This document shows, in pieces, positions 35,742 through 44,237 of a DNA stretch of 64,000 nt. Numbering within the stretch: the stretch's first letter is position 1; each line of letters starts with the position of its first letter. The translations under genes and the position numbers were made by a program. The notes beneath the pieces were generated by a model. That model was not told the DNA's origin and searched no databases. It saw only the letters and a list, made by a program, of their open reading frames with translations. Origin of the DNA: Rhodobacter sp. TJ_12. Its GTDB lineage: Bacteria > Pseudomonadota > Alphaproteobacteria > Rhodobacterales > Rhodobacteraceae. Where the stretch lies: contig NZ_NRRD01000002.1 of the NCBI RefSeq assembly GCF_020023995.1, positions 62,001-126,000 on the forward strand. Reading direction: 5' to 3'.

Positions 35742-36359
35742 ATGAAACAGGGGTTTCCAGTTGCAATGCCGGGCCAGCGGATCGGCCTTTTGGGCGGGTC
35801 TTTCGATCCGGCCCATGAAGGCCATGCCCATATCACCCGCGAGGCCTTGCGCCGTTTCGGGCTGGACCGGGTCTGGTGGCTGGTGAGCCCGGGCAACCCG
35901 CTCAAACCGCGCGGCCCCGCGCCGCTGGCAAACCGGATTGAGCGCGCGCGCCGGGTGATGACCGATCCCAAGGTGGTGGTCACCGGGCTCGAAGCGCAAC
36001 TGGGCACCCGTTACACCGCGCAGACGCTGGCAAAACTGACCGCGCTTTACCCCGGTGTGCGCTTTGTCTGGCTGATGGGGGCCGACAATCTGGCGCAATT
36101 CGACCGGTGGGAGGACTGGCGCAGCATCCTCGCGCGGGTGCCGGTGGGCGTATTGGCCCGGCCCGGGCACCGGATGGTGGCGGGGCAGGCGCGCGCGGCG
36201 CGGATCTATGCCAGCGCCCGGCTGGATGCCGAACAGGCGCGGCTCTTGCCTTTCGCGCCACGTCCGGCATGGTGTTTCGTGCAGATGCCAATGTCGGACC
36301 TGTCTTCCTCGGCGATCCGGGCGGGGGGCGGCTGGCGCGCGCGGCATCAGCAAGGCTGA
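35742..36359 (+). CDS. nadD: Nicotinate-nucleotide adenylyltransferase
   Basis: A 205-aa nucleotidyltransferase of the NAD biosynthesis pathway. The ATP-binding motif [14 protein letters not shown] is near the N-terminus, '[18 protein letters not shown]' lies in the middle and the C-terminal SSSAIR corresponds to the ISSTxIR signature. Length is normal. It is followed 38 bp later by dacB. Confidence 0.93.
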   Translation: MKQGFPVAMPGQRIGLLGGSFDPAHEGHAHITREALRRFGLDRVWWLVSPGNPLKPRGPAPLANRIERARRVMTDPKVVVTGLEAQLGTRYTAQTLAKLTALYPGVRFVWLMGADNLAQFDRWEDWRSILARVPVGVLARPGHRMVAGQARAARIYASARLDAEQARLLPFAPRPAWCFVQMPMSDLSSSAIRAGGGWRARHQQG

Positions 36360-36397
36360 GACAAGGCTGAGACTGGGCAAGGGAAGGGGCGCCGGGC

Positions 36398-37834
36398 ATG
36401 AAGCTGACGCGGCGGAGCATTCTGGGCGGTGCTTTGGGGCTTGGCGCGGGCCTTGCGGTTCCGGGGCTGGTGCGGGGCGAGGCCTTGGCGCTGCGTCCGC
36501 TTTCGGGCAAGGAATTGATCGCTGCGGCGCAACTGGGCGGCGATGTCGCCTATGTGGTGGCCGATGCGCGCAGCGGGCTGGTGCTGGAAGCCCATAATGC
36601 TAATACGGCGATGGCCCCGGCTTCCACGGCGAAAACGATCACCACGCTTTATGCACTGGAAACGTTGGGGTCCGCGTATCGCTTTACCACCCGGCTGCTG
36701 GGCACCGGGCCGGTGGCGGGCGGCGCGCTGCAAGGTGATCTGATCTTGGCCGGGGGCGGTGATCCGACGCTGGATACCGATGGCTTGGCCGATCTGGCGG
36801 CGGCATTGGTGCGCGCTGGGGTGCAAGGCATCACCGGAAAATTCTACACATGGGGCGGCGCACTGCCCTATGCCGCCGAAATCTCGGACGATCAGCCGGT
36901 GCATGTGGGCTATAACCCCGCCATTTCCGGGCTGATCCTGAATTACAACCGGGTGCATTTCGAGTGGCGGCGCGGCTCGGGCGGCTACAGTCTGGCCTTT
37001 GATGCGCGCGCCGCCACACATCGCCCCAAGGCCTATACGATTGACGCGTCCTTGGCACCGCGCAAATCGCCCGCTTTTCGCTACAGCCAGTCTGGGGGCA
37101 AGGAACATTGGTCGGTCGCGACCGGGGCGCTGAACAGCCGGGGCAGCTTGTGGCTTCCGGTGCGCCAACCCGATGCCTATGCGGGCGATGTGTTTCAGAC
37201 CTTGGCGCGTGCGCAGGGCTGCCCGCTGCCCAGCCCAGAGCCGTTGCGCCGCTTGCCCAATGGCGCGCAGGTGCTGGCTGCGCATCAATCGGCGGAACTG
37301 CCGCGTATCTTGCGCGATATGATGCGCTATTCGACCAATATCACCGCCGAGGCGGTGGGGATGACTGCCACGGTCGCGCGGGGGGCAAATGCGGCGCGCG
37401 GGGCCTCGGGCGCGGCGATGAGCCAATGGCTGTCACAGCGCTTGGGCGGCGGGCGATCGCGCTTTGTCGATCATTCGGGGCTGGGCGCGAGTGACCGCAT
37501 CTCGACGCTGGAGATGGTGCGCGCGGTCACGCTTTTGGGGCCGCGCGTGGGCTTGCGCGGGCTGATGAAACCCTTCGCCCTGCGCGATGATAATGGCCGC
37601 AAACGACAAAGTCAGGCTTTTGCCGTGGATGCCAAGACCGGCACGCTCAATTTCGTGTCCACGCTGGCGGGCTATATGACCGCGCCCGATGGCACCGAAC
37701 TGACCTTTGCCATTTTCACCGGCGATCTGGCCCGGCGCCAGCGCGCGGGCAGCGATGGATCGGCGGCTTGGGTGCGCCGCTCCAAAGTGCTGCAAAGCCG
37801 CTTGTTGGAGCGCTGGGCCGCGCTTTACGGCTGA
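36398..37834 (+). CDS. dacB: D-alanyl-D-alanine carboxypeptidase/endopeptidase (PBP4, DacB type)
   Basis: A 478-aa S13-family penicillin-binding protein. The active-site motifs are S76-T-A-K79 (SxxK), YSTN (SxN) and DAKTG (KTG). It trims peptidoglycan cross-links in the periplasm. The N-terminus reads MKLTRRSILGGALGLGAGLA, i.e. a twin-arginine-like signal (TRRSIL) rather than a plain Sec signal. It ends 2 bp before the SRAP gene. Confidence 0.9.
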   Translation: MKLTRRSILGGALGLGAGLAVPGLVRGEALALRPLSGKELIAAAQLGGDVAYVVADARSGLVLEAHNANTAMAPASTAKTITTLYALETLGSAYRFTTRLLGTGPVAGGALQGDLILAGGGDPTLDTDGLADLAAALVRAGVQGITGKFYTWGGALPYAAEISDDQPVHVGYNPAISGLILNYNRVHFEWRRGSGGYSLAFDARAATHRPKAYTIDASLAPRKSPAFRYSQSGGKEHWSVATGALNSRGSLWLPVRQPDAYAGDVFQTLARAQGCPLPSPEPLRRLPNGAQVLAAHQSAELPRILRDMMRYSTNITAEAVGMTATVARGANAARGASGAAMSQWLSQRLGGGRSRFVDHSGLGASDRISTLEMVRAVTLLGPRVGLRGLMKPFALRDDNGRKRQSQAFAVDAKTGTLNFVSTLAGYMTAPDGTELTFAIFTGDLARRQRAGSDGSAAWVRRSKVLQSRLLERWAALYG

Positions 37835-37836
37835 GC

Positions 37837-38532
37837 ATGTGCGGGCGGGGCAATCACGCGGGGCTGACTTGGGCCGAACTGGTCGGCTGGATGCGCGGGC
37901 TGACCCCCGCCCAGGTTGAGATCGGGCAATATTACAACGTGCCCCCCACCGCGCAGGTGCCGATCATCGGGCGCGGGCGCGCGCCTTTGGGCGGCGCGTT
38001 TGCGCGCTGGGGGCTGGTGCCGCGTTGGCATCAAGGCCCGCTGGCCGATTGGAAGGCTGCCACCTTCAACGCCCGGATCGAAACCATGGCCCGCGCGCCC
38101 AGCTTTCGGGAGGCGGTGACAAACGGGCGCTGCGTTGTGCCCTTTGCGGGCTATTACGAATGGTCGGGGGCGGAGGGCTTGGCAAAGACCGGGGCCGCGA
38201 CCGGGGGCAGGGGCCCAAAGCAGCCCTATTATATCCATCCAGCGGGCAATGCGCCCGCCTTATTGATGGCGGGGCTTTACACCACGGTGCGGCTGCCCGA
38301 TTTCACCGGCCCGACCTGTGCGGTCATCACCGAACCGGCGCGCGCCCCCTTTGACGCGATCCATCACCGCATGCCAGTGCTTTTGGACCCTGAGGCCGCC
38401 ACGGATTGGCTGGATGGCCGCGCGCCCGAGGATTTGCCACGCCTGCCGATGCAAAAGCTGGCCTGGCACAAGGTCGGCCCGGCGGTGGGCGCGGTCACGA
38501 ACGAGGGGCCCGAGTTGATCGCGCCCCTCTAG
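37837..38532 (+). CDS. SRAP-domain protein (HMCES/YedK family)
   Basis: A 231-aa protein that would crosslink to abasic sites in single-stranded DNA and shield them. The catalytic Cys2 follows the initiator Met (MCGRG). The conserved N78/R80 in FNARIET, E108 in GYYEW, and H176/H177 in IHHRMP are all present. The true start at 37837 is fixed by the need for Cys2. It converges on the COQ8-like kinase gene with a 2-bp gap and no terminator between. Confidence 0.9.
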   Translation: MCGRGNHAGLTWAELVGWMRGLTPAQVEIGQYYNVPPTAQVPIIGRGRAPLGGAFARWGLVPRWHQGPLADWKAATFNARIETMARAPSFREAVTNGRCVVPFAGYYEWSGAEGLAKTGAATGGRGPKQPYYIHPAGNAPALLMAGLYTTVRLPDFTGPTCAVITEPARAPFDAIHHRMPVLLDPEAATDWLDGRAPEDLPRLPMQKLAWHKVGPAVGAVTNEGPELIAPL

Positions 38533-38534
38533 CT

Positions 38535-39857
38535 TCAGATGTGTTTTTCGATCAGCGCGCGCAGATCGATCCGGGCGCGCATCTTGGTCGCCAACAGGTA
38601 GACCCCGCCGAATTTGCGCTGCAAAAACAGCGTATCCATCGGCGGAATGCGCATATGTTCGCGTTGTTCCGACATTGCCATGCCCGCATCGCGCATCCGC
38701 AGCGCCAGATCATTGGCGCCAAAGTCGAACTTACCTTCATAGCGCAGCGGTTCGAGCGACATCAGGAACATCGATAGCATCTGATCTTCCATCTCGGCGG
38801 GCATGTCTTCCGACAAGAAGCCGATCTCGCGCGCGGCGGCGCGGATGCCATCATGGTCATCGGCCAGACCCGCGCGCAACAGCGTGCGGTAGCGTTCCGC
38901 AAAGTCTTCGCCGAAGGCGCGCGTCGCCCCGAAATCAAGCAAGATGATCCGGCCCGTTTCCGGGGTGTAGCGGAAATTGGCAAAGTTCGGATCGGTTTGC
39001 ATCAGCCGGAACACGAACAATTCGTCAAAGATCAACTCGATGATGAGCTGCATGACCCGGTCGCGTTCCTCTTGCGGGGCGTCTTCCAGCACCTCGATCG
39101 GCTTGCCGTCGATGAAGCTCATCGCCAGCACTTCGCGGGTGGTGAAATCGGCATGCAGTTCGGGCACCTGAAACTCGGGCCGATCCGCCAAAAGCTTGCC
39201 GAAAAGGTCAAGATATTCGCCCTCGCGCTCGTAATCGGCTTCTTCGTGAAGCTGACGTTTCGCCTCAAGCATCATCGGTGTGATATCAAGCCCTTTGGGC
39301 ACCAGCCCGGCAAACCGCATCAGCCCGGCCACATTGTCCACATCGCTGTCGATCGAGCGGCGCACGCCGGGATATTGCACCTTGATCGCCAGATCGCGCC
39401 CGTCGCGGGTTTGCGCGCGGTGCACCTGCCCGATTGACGCGGCGGCCAGCGGGCGCACCTCGAATTTCTTGAAGCGTTTGAGCCAATCGGGCCCCCAAGC
39501 GCTGGTCAGCACCTTTTTCAATTGCGGGCCGGGCATGTGATGCGCCTCGGCGCGCAGCCGCGCCATGATGTCGGCCAATTCGGGCGGCAGCATGTCGCCC
39601 GCATCCATCGACATCAACTGGCCGACCTTCATCGCCGCGCCGCGCATCTGCGCCAGCTTATCGGCGACCTTGCGCGCATTGGCTGGCGTCATCAGCAATT
39701 CGCCCATATTCGGGCGTTGCCCGCGCGCCAGATGCTTGGCGCCTTCGGTGGCGACGCTGCCGGCCAAAGTGGCCCCAAGACCGCTTAGCTTGGCAAAACG
39801 CGACAAGCGCGAAGAGGGCACGGCAAGAGCCTTGGTTTCGAACTTGCGCTCGGTCAT
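38535..39857 (-). CDS. ABC1/COQ8 (ADCK3)-type atypical kinase
   Basis: A 440-aa UbiB-like protein. The KxGQ motif is MKVGQLMS, the Ala-rich loop is AASIGQVHRA, the Lys is in AIKVQYPGV, the catalytic segment is QTDPNFANFRY and the metal site is DFG in ILLDFGATRAF. The QTDPN form is like eukaryotic COQ8/ADCK3, more than E. coli UbiB. COQ8 supports ubiquinone synthesis. The ATG at 39857 has GAAGGA upstream; the longer open frame to 40103 runs antisense through the His-rich region of the next gene and is not used. Confidence 0.88.
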   Translation of the reverse strand: MTERKFETKALAVPSSRLSRFAKLSGLGATLAGSVATEGAKHLARGQRPNMGELLMTPANARKVADKLAQMRGAAMKVGQLMSMDAGDMLPPELADIMARLRAEAHHMPGPQLKKVLTSAWGPDWLKRFKKFEVRPLAAASIGQVHRAQTRDGRDLAIKVQYPGVRRSIDSDVDNVAGLMRFAGLVPKGLDITPMMLEAKRQLHEEADYEREGEYLDLFGKLLADRPEFQVPELHADFTTREVLAMSFIDGKPIEVLEDAPQEERDRVMQLIIELIFDELFVFRLMQTDPNFANFRYTPETGRIILLDFGATRAFGEDFAERYRTLLRAGLADDHDGIRAAAREIGFLSEDMPAEMEDQMLSMFLMSLEPLRYEGKFDFGANDLALRMRDAGMAMSEQREHMRIPPMDTLFLQRKFGGVYLLATKMRARIDLRALIEKHI

Positions 39858-39903
39858 CGGGGTTCCTTCGGAGATTGCTGCTTGGCTCAGATAGGTTTGG
39901 GGT

Positions 39904-40407
39904 TCACTCACTGCAAGAGCACCCGCCATGGCCGTGACCATGCCCATGGTCGTGGTGATGGTCGTCGTCATGGTCGTGACCGCAGCCACATCCCCCCGCG
40001 CCATGATCGTGCCCATGCGCATGGCCGTGCCCGTGATGATGGCCGGGCGCCTGCGCATGCAGATCGGGCATCGGCGGATTGGCGCGCGCCTGTGCCAGCC
40101 CATCGATCAGCGCAGCCACCGCGGTGACGGGATCGGTTTCCTCGGTCGTCACCGCAAGCACCCCATGCGACGCAAGCCGCCGTTGGAACCCCGCACCGGC
40201 CGAGCCCGCAATCACCGCCTTAACGGTGAACAGCGGATGCGGCCCCTCGCCATGGAATTCATGCATCGACATATCCTTGGGCAGGTCGAAGCGCTCCACC
40301 TCTTTGATATCCTGCCCCGGCGCGGCCTCATAAACAAGAAAGCGGCGGGTTTTTCCGGCGTGGCCGGTGATGGTGCGGAAGTTTTGCGAAGCAACGGCAA
40401 TACGCAT
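39904..40407 (-). CDS. NifX/NafY-like (dinitrogenase Fe-Mo cofactor family) protein with His/Cys-rich tail
   Basis: A 167-aa protein. Residues ~1-110 match the dinitrogenase iron-molybdenum cofactor fold (MRIAVASQNFRTITGHAGKT start, 'VKAVIAGSAGAGFQRRL', 'GVLAVTTEETDPVTAVAAL'). The last 47 residues hold 17 His and 4 Cys (HHHGHGHAHGHDH...GCSCSE), like nickel/zinc-binding tails of HypB or UreE. Metal storage or delivery of a cofactor is plausible. AAGGACC lies before the ATG. No nif gene is in the window, so the role need not be nitrogen fixation. Confidence 0.82.
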   Translation of the reverse strand: MRIAVASQNFRTITGHAGKTRRFLVYEAAPGQDIKEVERFDLPKDMSMHEFHGEGPHPLFTVKAVIAGSAGAGFQRRLASHGVLAVTTEETDPVTAVAALIDGLAQARANPPMPDLHAQAPGHHHGHGHAHGHDHGAGGCGCGHDHDDDHHHDHGHGHGHGGCSCSE

Positions 40408-40430
40408 GGGGAAGGTCCTTGGAAAGCGGC

Positions 40431-40937
40431 TCAGCGCGCCGCAGAGGTTTCAAGCAAGATCGCCTGTTTGGCGGTTTCGGTCAGGTGGCATTCCTGCGCA
40501 TGCAGCATCCGGCGCGGGGAAGACCGGTAGAACATCGATTCAAAGTTGCAGCGCATCTGTTCCCATTTGTTCCAAGACGCCATCATCAGATCCAGATCAT
40601 CGGTCATCTTGGCCGCGCCTTCGGCAATTTGCCGGGCATAGGGTTTGTCGCGTTCCTCTGCGCGAATGCGCATCGCCTCTTCGGCATCGGCGAGCTTGGC
40701 GCGCCACCAGCTGATTTCCTTGTTCATGCACATCGCCAGATCGGTGACTTGCGGGTTGCGCTTGCGTTTGCGGCAATCGGTCGAGGTCAGCCCGATGCAG
40801 GCCAGCTTTTCGGCCTCGGTGGTGGCCTCGGCATAGCAGGTCGCGGTCAGATCGCGGCGTTCGGCCAGGGCCGGGGTGGCGGTGGCGGCAGGCACCACAA
40901 TCAGGAGCGCAAGGAGCAGGTTTTTCGCGTGCATCAT
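40431..40937 (-). CDS. Secreted LprI-like protein (DUF1311 type)
   Basis: A 168-aa exported protein: signal peptide (residues ~1-26, ATPALA before ERRDL) and a Cys-containing domain ('CYAEATTEAEKLACIGL', 'CRKRK', 'CMNKEISWWRAKLADAEEAM') that resembles the LprI lysozyme-inhibitor/DUF1311 family. Start ATG 40937 with TTGAGGA upstream. A terminator lies 23 bp upstream of its start, closing the puh operon. Confidence 0.7.
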   Translation of the reverse strand: MMHAKNLLLALLIVVPAATATPALAERRDLTATCYAEATTEAEKLACIGLTSTDCRKRKRNPQVTDLAMCMNKEISWWRAKLADAEEAMRIRAEERDKPYARQIAEGAAKMTDDLDLMMASWNKWEQMRCNFESMFYRSSPRRMLHAQECHLTETAKQAILLETSAAR

Positions 40938-40959
40938 CGGTTCCTCAAGACAGGGTTGT

Positions 40960-41005
40960 AAAAAGGATCGGTCCGGGCACCGCCTGCGGTGCGGGCCCGG
41001 GACCG
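40960..41005 (-). terminator. Intrinsic terminator of the bch-puh operon
   Basis: On the minus strand a long GC-rich hairpin (arms 40969-40983 and 40986-41005, with a one-base bulge) is followed by TCCTTTTTAC. It lies about 185 nt past the puhE stop. A second stem (41056-41063 with 41089-41096, CAGACGCT/AGCGTCTG) lies just before it in the transcript and may be part of the same 3' end structure. Confidence 0.75.
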
Positions 41006-41187
41006 AGTTGGGGGAGTCTGATTTCGGACGACTCATTCGGGGGAAGCCAGCCGGTCAGACGCTGCGACCATGCCCCGTGGGGGCGCCAAGCGTCTGTGAT
41101 CTTATCACGTAACAGATGCGACGTTTCGGACCGATCCGTTCACGTTCCCGTGCCCGTCAGACAAGCCCCTAGACGGCAGAGAAAGGC

Positions 41188-42084
41188 TTACTTCGCGCCG
41201 CGTCCGCGCGGCAGCATCGGCACCGTCGTCGCGCTGGCAATGGTGCTCGGCAGCGGGTCCGATTTCGACCGTTCGGCCCGGCGTGCTGCCCGGGCGCGGG
41301 CGCGATTCCGCTCGGTCACGGCGGTGGGCAGCATCCAAGTCCACAGCTTTTGATCGGGCAGCGGCAGCACCATGAACCAATGCTCCAAAAGCGCCAGCAG
41401 TGTCAGCACCGCCATCAGCACATGGCCAATGAAAGCGCCATCACTTTCCGCCGTGATCGCACGTTCCATGAAGCAGCCCGACGCAAAGGTCAGCACCGTG
41501 ACCGATGCGGGAAACAGAAAGTTCATCCGCGCGATCTTGAAATGGCTGGCCAGATGGGCCAGCGGCGAGGGCAGGAACTGCACATTGATCCGCGGCACGC
41601 CCAAAAACAGGTTCAGCTTGGCCGAAATCCGCGCCACATACAGGATGGCAAAGGTCATCAAACCGATGCGATTGGCGCTGTCGGCCACGATCAGGGTGCA
41701 AGCGATCATCGCCGCCAGCAAGGCCAGCTCGTGCCACAAGATCGTGCCGGTGGCGCGCAAGAACCGCTCATACATCGTGGCGGTGGGCGGGCAATGCGTG
41801 CGGTTGGGGCCCGCGACCACGCCCGACAGGAAGGCCAGTTCAAACCAGCCCCAGATCGACAGCGCCGAAAGAAAGGCGATATGCGCGCCTTGCACCGTGG
41901 TATCGCCCGCAGAGCGGTGCAGATAAACAAAGCCAAGCGCCAAAAGCGGCAGCCCCAGCACGACGGATACCTGATGCGCGCCGCGCCCGGCCAGATCGGC
42001 CCGGCGCACGCGCCACAGAATCGCGCCGGTGGAAAACCACCAGATGAACACCGTCGAAAGCGTCACAAGCCACGGATTAGTCAT
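41188..42084 (-). CDS. puhE: Photosynthetic complex assembly protein PuhE
   Basis: A 298-aa membrane protein with about seven hydrophobic helices; C-terminus basic (RARARAARRAER). In R. capsulatus PuhE affects the shift to photosynthetic growth and pigment amount. The ATG at 42084 overlaps the end of the 53-codon upstream gene by 8 bp and has GGGGGTG upstream. It is last in the puh operon; acsF does not follow it. Confidence 0.9.
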   Translation of the reverse strand: MTNPWLVTLSTVFIWWFSTGAILWRVRRADLAGRGAHQVSVVLGLPLLALGFVYLHRSAGDTTVQGAHIAFLSALSIWGWFELAFLSGVVAGPNRTHCPPTATMYERFLRATGTILWHELALLAAMIACTLIVADSANRIGLMTFAILYVARISAKLNLFLGVPRINVQFLPSPLAHLASHFKIARMNFLFPASVTVLTFASGCFMERAITAESDGAFIGHVLMAVLTLLALLEHWFMVLPLPDQKLWTWMLPTAVTERNRARARAARRAERSKSDPLPSTIASATTVPMLPRGRGAK

Positions 42085-42238
42085 GCGCGGCACCCCCGTG
42101 AAGGGGGCGCCGCGCGGGACCGGGGGACGCGCCCATCACCCCGATCCAAACCGCCTCGGGGGCGGTACCCTTTTGCCCGCGCGCGGCCAAGGCGGCGGCG
42201 CGGCAGGCGGAAAGCCGAGAGGAACCTGCATTGGCCAT
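42077..42238 (-). CDS. puhD: Small puhD-like gene (53 aa) between puhC and puhE
   Basis: A 53-codon frame from the ATG at 42238 to TAA at 42077-42079, starting MANAGSSRLSACRAAALAAR. The ribosome-binding site AAGGGGG lies just upstream. It starts 12 bp after puhC ends and overlaps puhE by 8 bp, so it fits the translational coupling of the operon. R. capsulatus has a 55-codon ORF (orf55) at this place. No domain or membrane segment is clear; expression is not shown, so the symbol is by position only. Confidence 0.5.
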   Translation of the reverse strand: MANAGSSRLSACRAAALAARGQKGTAPEAVWIGVMGASPGPARRPLHGGAAHD

Positions 42239-42249
42239 CTCGGCCCCCT

Positions 42250-42723
42250 TCATTTCATGTCAAGCAAGCGCTCGAACGCGGCCTTGCTGTCTACGCCAAA
42301 GGCATAAAGCTCCGCCGACCAATCGGTTGTCGGGTCTTCAAGGGTGAGGCGGCCATTGTCATAGCGCACGATATTCACCGGCGGATTGCCGGCGATCCGA
42401 TGCACTTCGCGGGTCCGCGCCAAGGCGGCGCCCACCACGTTGACAAAGCCGCCATCGGGCAGGTCAACCAACACCGACCCATCGGCATTGCGCACGATCA
42501 CATGCTGGGCGTCGACATTTTCCAAGATCACCGCGCGTTCGGCTAAGACGGTGCCCGTTTCGGGCACGCCCACATGGGGCCGGTCCGTCAGCACCGAATA
42601 GGCCACGATCGCCAGCGACAGAAGCGCGACACCGATCATCGCGCGCACCATGGCAAGCGGGATCAGTTCCTTCTCCGGCGCTTTCTTGGGCGCACGCGGG
42701 GCGGCAGCGGGATGTTGCGGCAT
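42250..42723 (-). CDS. puhC: Photosynthetic complex assembly protein PuhC
   Basis: A 157-aa protein with a short N-terminal cytoplasmic tail, one transmembrane helix (residues ~25-46) and a periplasmic beta-rich domain ('VIVRNADGSVLVDLPDGGFVNVV' region). R. capsulatus PuhC (Orf162b) is needed for full reaction centre-LH1 assembly. Size and position fit. It lies 12 bp after puhB. Confidence 0.9.
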   Translation of the reverse strand: MPQHPAAAPRAPKKAPEKELIPLAMVRAMIGVALLSLAIVAYSVLTDRPHVGVPETGTVLAERAVILENVDAQHVIVRNADGSVLVDLPDGGFVNVVGAALARTREVHRIAGNPPVNIVRYDNGRLTLEDPTTDWSAELYAFGVDSKAAFERLLDMK

Positions 42724-42735
42724 GCTCGGTCCCCC

Positions 42736-43386
42736 TTATTGCGCGGGCACAAGACCAGAGGCACCGGCCTCGGGCTTGGCGGAAAATTCCGGCTCGTTCA
42801 GTTTCGCCTGCGCGGCCTCGGCCAGAATGCGGGCGACCTTTTCGGCCTCGGGAATGCAGCGGAAGGCGGGCTGGGGCTTGCGAATATGCCACGGCCGGGC
42901 CGAGGGCCACAGCACGGTATAGGACAGACGCATATCTTCGGGCACTTGCAGTGCCAGCGTGCCGATGCCCTTTTTCGAGCGTTTGTTCAGCCCCAGCGCG
43001 GCCACTTCGATGACCTTGTAGGGCACAGTAAACGTCACCTGCAACGCAGCGCCGACGCGCAAGATCGCGCGTGCGGAGGTGAGCGTGTAAATCGTCGCGC
43101 GGCTTTGCACATAGGCCAGCAAAAGCAGCAGCAAATAGGTTCCGAGCGCGAAGATGAGGTAAAGCACCAGCGTGGGCAGCGCCATCGCCAGCCCGCTTTC
43201 CGACCAGATCACATAGCCCCGCCAAAAGGCGAGCAACACCATATAGCCGGTGAGCCAGCGAATCTTGAACGCCTCCCGGGCCAGCGCCCACATATCTGGG
43301 CTGCCCTGCCACAGGATTTCCTCGCCCTCGGGCAGAGGGGCAGGGATCCCCGGCTGGGGTTCAAAGTCGAAATCATGGTCTGACAT
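42736..43386 (-). CDS. puhB: Photosynthetic reaction-centre assembly protein PuhB
   Basis: A 216-aa membrane protein: an N-terminal ILWQGSPDMWALAREAFKIRW region, three helices in the first ~110 residues, then a PH-like domain ('YTLTSARAILRVGAAL...RSKKGIGTL'). It matches Orf214 of R. capsulatus, a dimeric factor for reaction-centre assembly. It follows puhA after a strong hairpin. Confidence 0.9.
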   Translation of the reverse strand: MSDHDFDFEPQPGIPAPLPEGEEILWQGSPDMWALAREAFKIRWLTGYMVLLAFWRGYVIWSESGLAMALPTLVLYLIFALGTYLLLLLLAYVQSRATIYTLTSARAILRVGAALQVTFTVPYKVIEVAALGLNKRSKKGIGTLALQVPEDMRLSYTVLWPSARPWHIRKPQPAFRCIPEAEKVARILAEAAQAKLNEPEFSAKPEAGASGLVPAQ

Positions 43387-43414
43387 CTCAGACCCTCCGT
43401 CTCAGTAGTCTGGC

Positions 43415-43440
43415 GGAACGGCGCGGGCGCGCGCCGTTCC
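43415..43440 (-). promoter_or_regulatory. Intercistronic hairpin puhA-puhB
   Basis: 11-bp perfect stem (43415-43425 with 43430-43440, GGAACGGCGCG/CGCGCCGTTCC) and a 4-nt loop, 15 nt after the puhA stop on the minus strand, with no T run. It probably protects the abundant puhA message from 3' decay so that H subunit is made in excess over PuhB/C/E, like the intercistronic hairpin of the puf operon. Confidence 0.65.
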
Positions 43441-43454
43441 CGTAGTCACGCCTT

Positions 43455-44222
43455 TTAGATCGCGAAGGGTTTGCGGCCCGTCGCATACATGTAGCCACCG
43501 GCCACATAGGCGCAGATCTTCTCTTCTTCGAGCTTGGTCACCTGATCGAACGATTTCACGTCCGGGATGTCGTCGAAGAGGTCCGAAGTGATCGCATTGA
43601 CGCGGACACGGTCCGACCAGATGCGCAGCAGCGTCATCGGGATCAGCTTTTTCTTGCCCGAGTTCAGTTCGATCTCCAGGTAACGACCCAGTTGTTCCGG
43701 CACGTCCACCCACATGTCGACCACCTTGCCGACCACCTCGGTATCGCCCGCTTGCACCGGCATGCCGCGCGGGTCGCGACCGGCCGAAACGACCATGGCC
43801 TCGACATTGCGCATCGGCTTGATTTTCGGCTCGCCATGCGCGTCCATTTCCGGCTCGTCACGACGCGGAACCCACGAAGCCGGGCCAACGCCGTCTTTCA
43901 TCGGGTCGCCGGTCGGGCGGAACGGATAGCCTTCGTTGGCCGAGGTGCGTTCCAGCGCCAGATCGGTGCGACGGTGGAATTCTTCGTTCTCCACCGACGG
44001 CACGGTCACGCTGGTGCCATCCGCGAGCAGGAAGGTTTTCGGCGACGGAACCGGGAACGGCCCTTGGTTCACAGACACACCGCCGTCGTCATTTTCAAGC
44101 GGGTAGCCTTCGCGCATGTTTTCGGTCTGGAGGTAGTAGATCAGATAGGCGAGGAACGCCCAGAACGACCAGATCGCGAGACTGGCGAGATCGAAATCTC
44201 CGAAGAAATTGTGACCGACCAT
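43455..44222 (-). CDS. puhA: Photosynthetic reaction centre H subunit
   Basis: A 255-aa H subunit. It has the single N-terminal transmembrane helix ([20 protein letters not shown], residues 11-30) and a cytoplasmic PRC-barrel domain with '[31 protein letters not shown]'. The C-terminus ([16 protein letters not shown]) is normal. It caps the L/M core in the membrane. A 15-bp gap follows lhaA; a puhA promoter inside lhaA is known in Rhodobacter but cannot be located by eye. Confidence 0.97.
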   Translation of the reverse strand: MVGHNFFGDFDLASLAIWSFWAFLAYLIYYLQTENMREGYPLENDDGGVSVNQGPFPVPSPKTFLLADGTSVTVPSVENEEFHRRTDLALERTSANEGYPFRPTGDPMKDGVGPASWVPRRDEPEMDAHGEPKIKPMRNVEAMVVSAGRDPRGMPVQAGDTEVVGKVVDMWVDVPEQLGRYLEIELNSGKKKLIPMTLLRIWSDRVRVNAITSDLFDDIPDVKSFDQVTKLEEEKICAYVAGGYMYATGRKPFAI

Positions 44223-44237
44223 GATGGTCCTCCTTTG

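Noticed and set aside
39904-40103. CAT/GGC-rich DNA that looks like a tandem repeat, and the kinase frame extended into it
   Set aside because: The DNA pattern comes from coding His-Gly runs in the NifX-like protein; the kinase start at 39857 has a ribosome-binding site and family-normal length.
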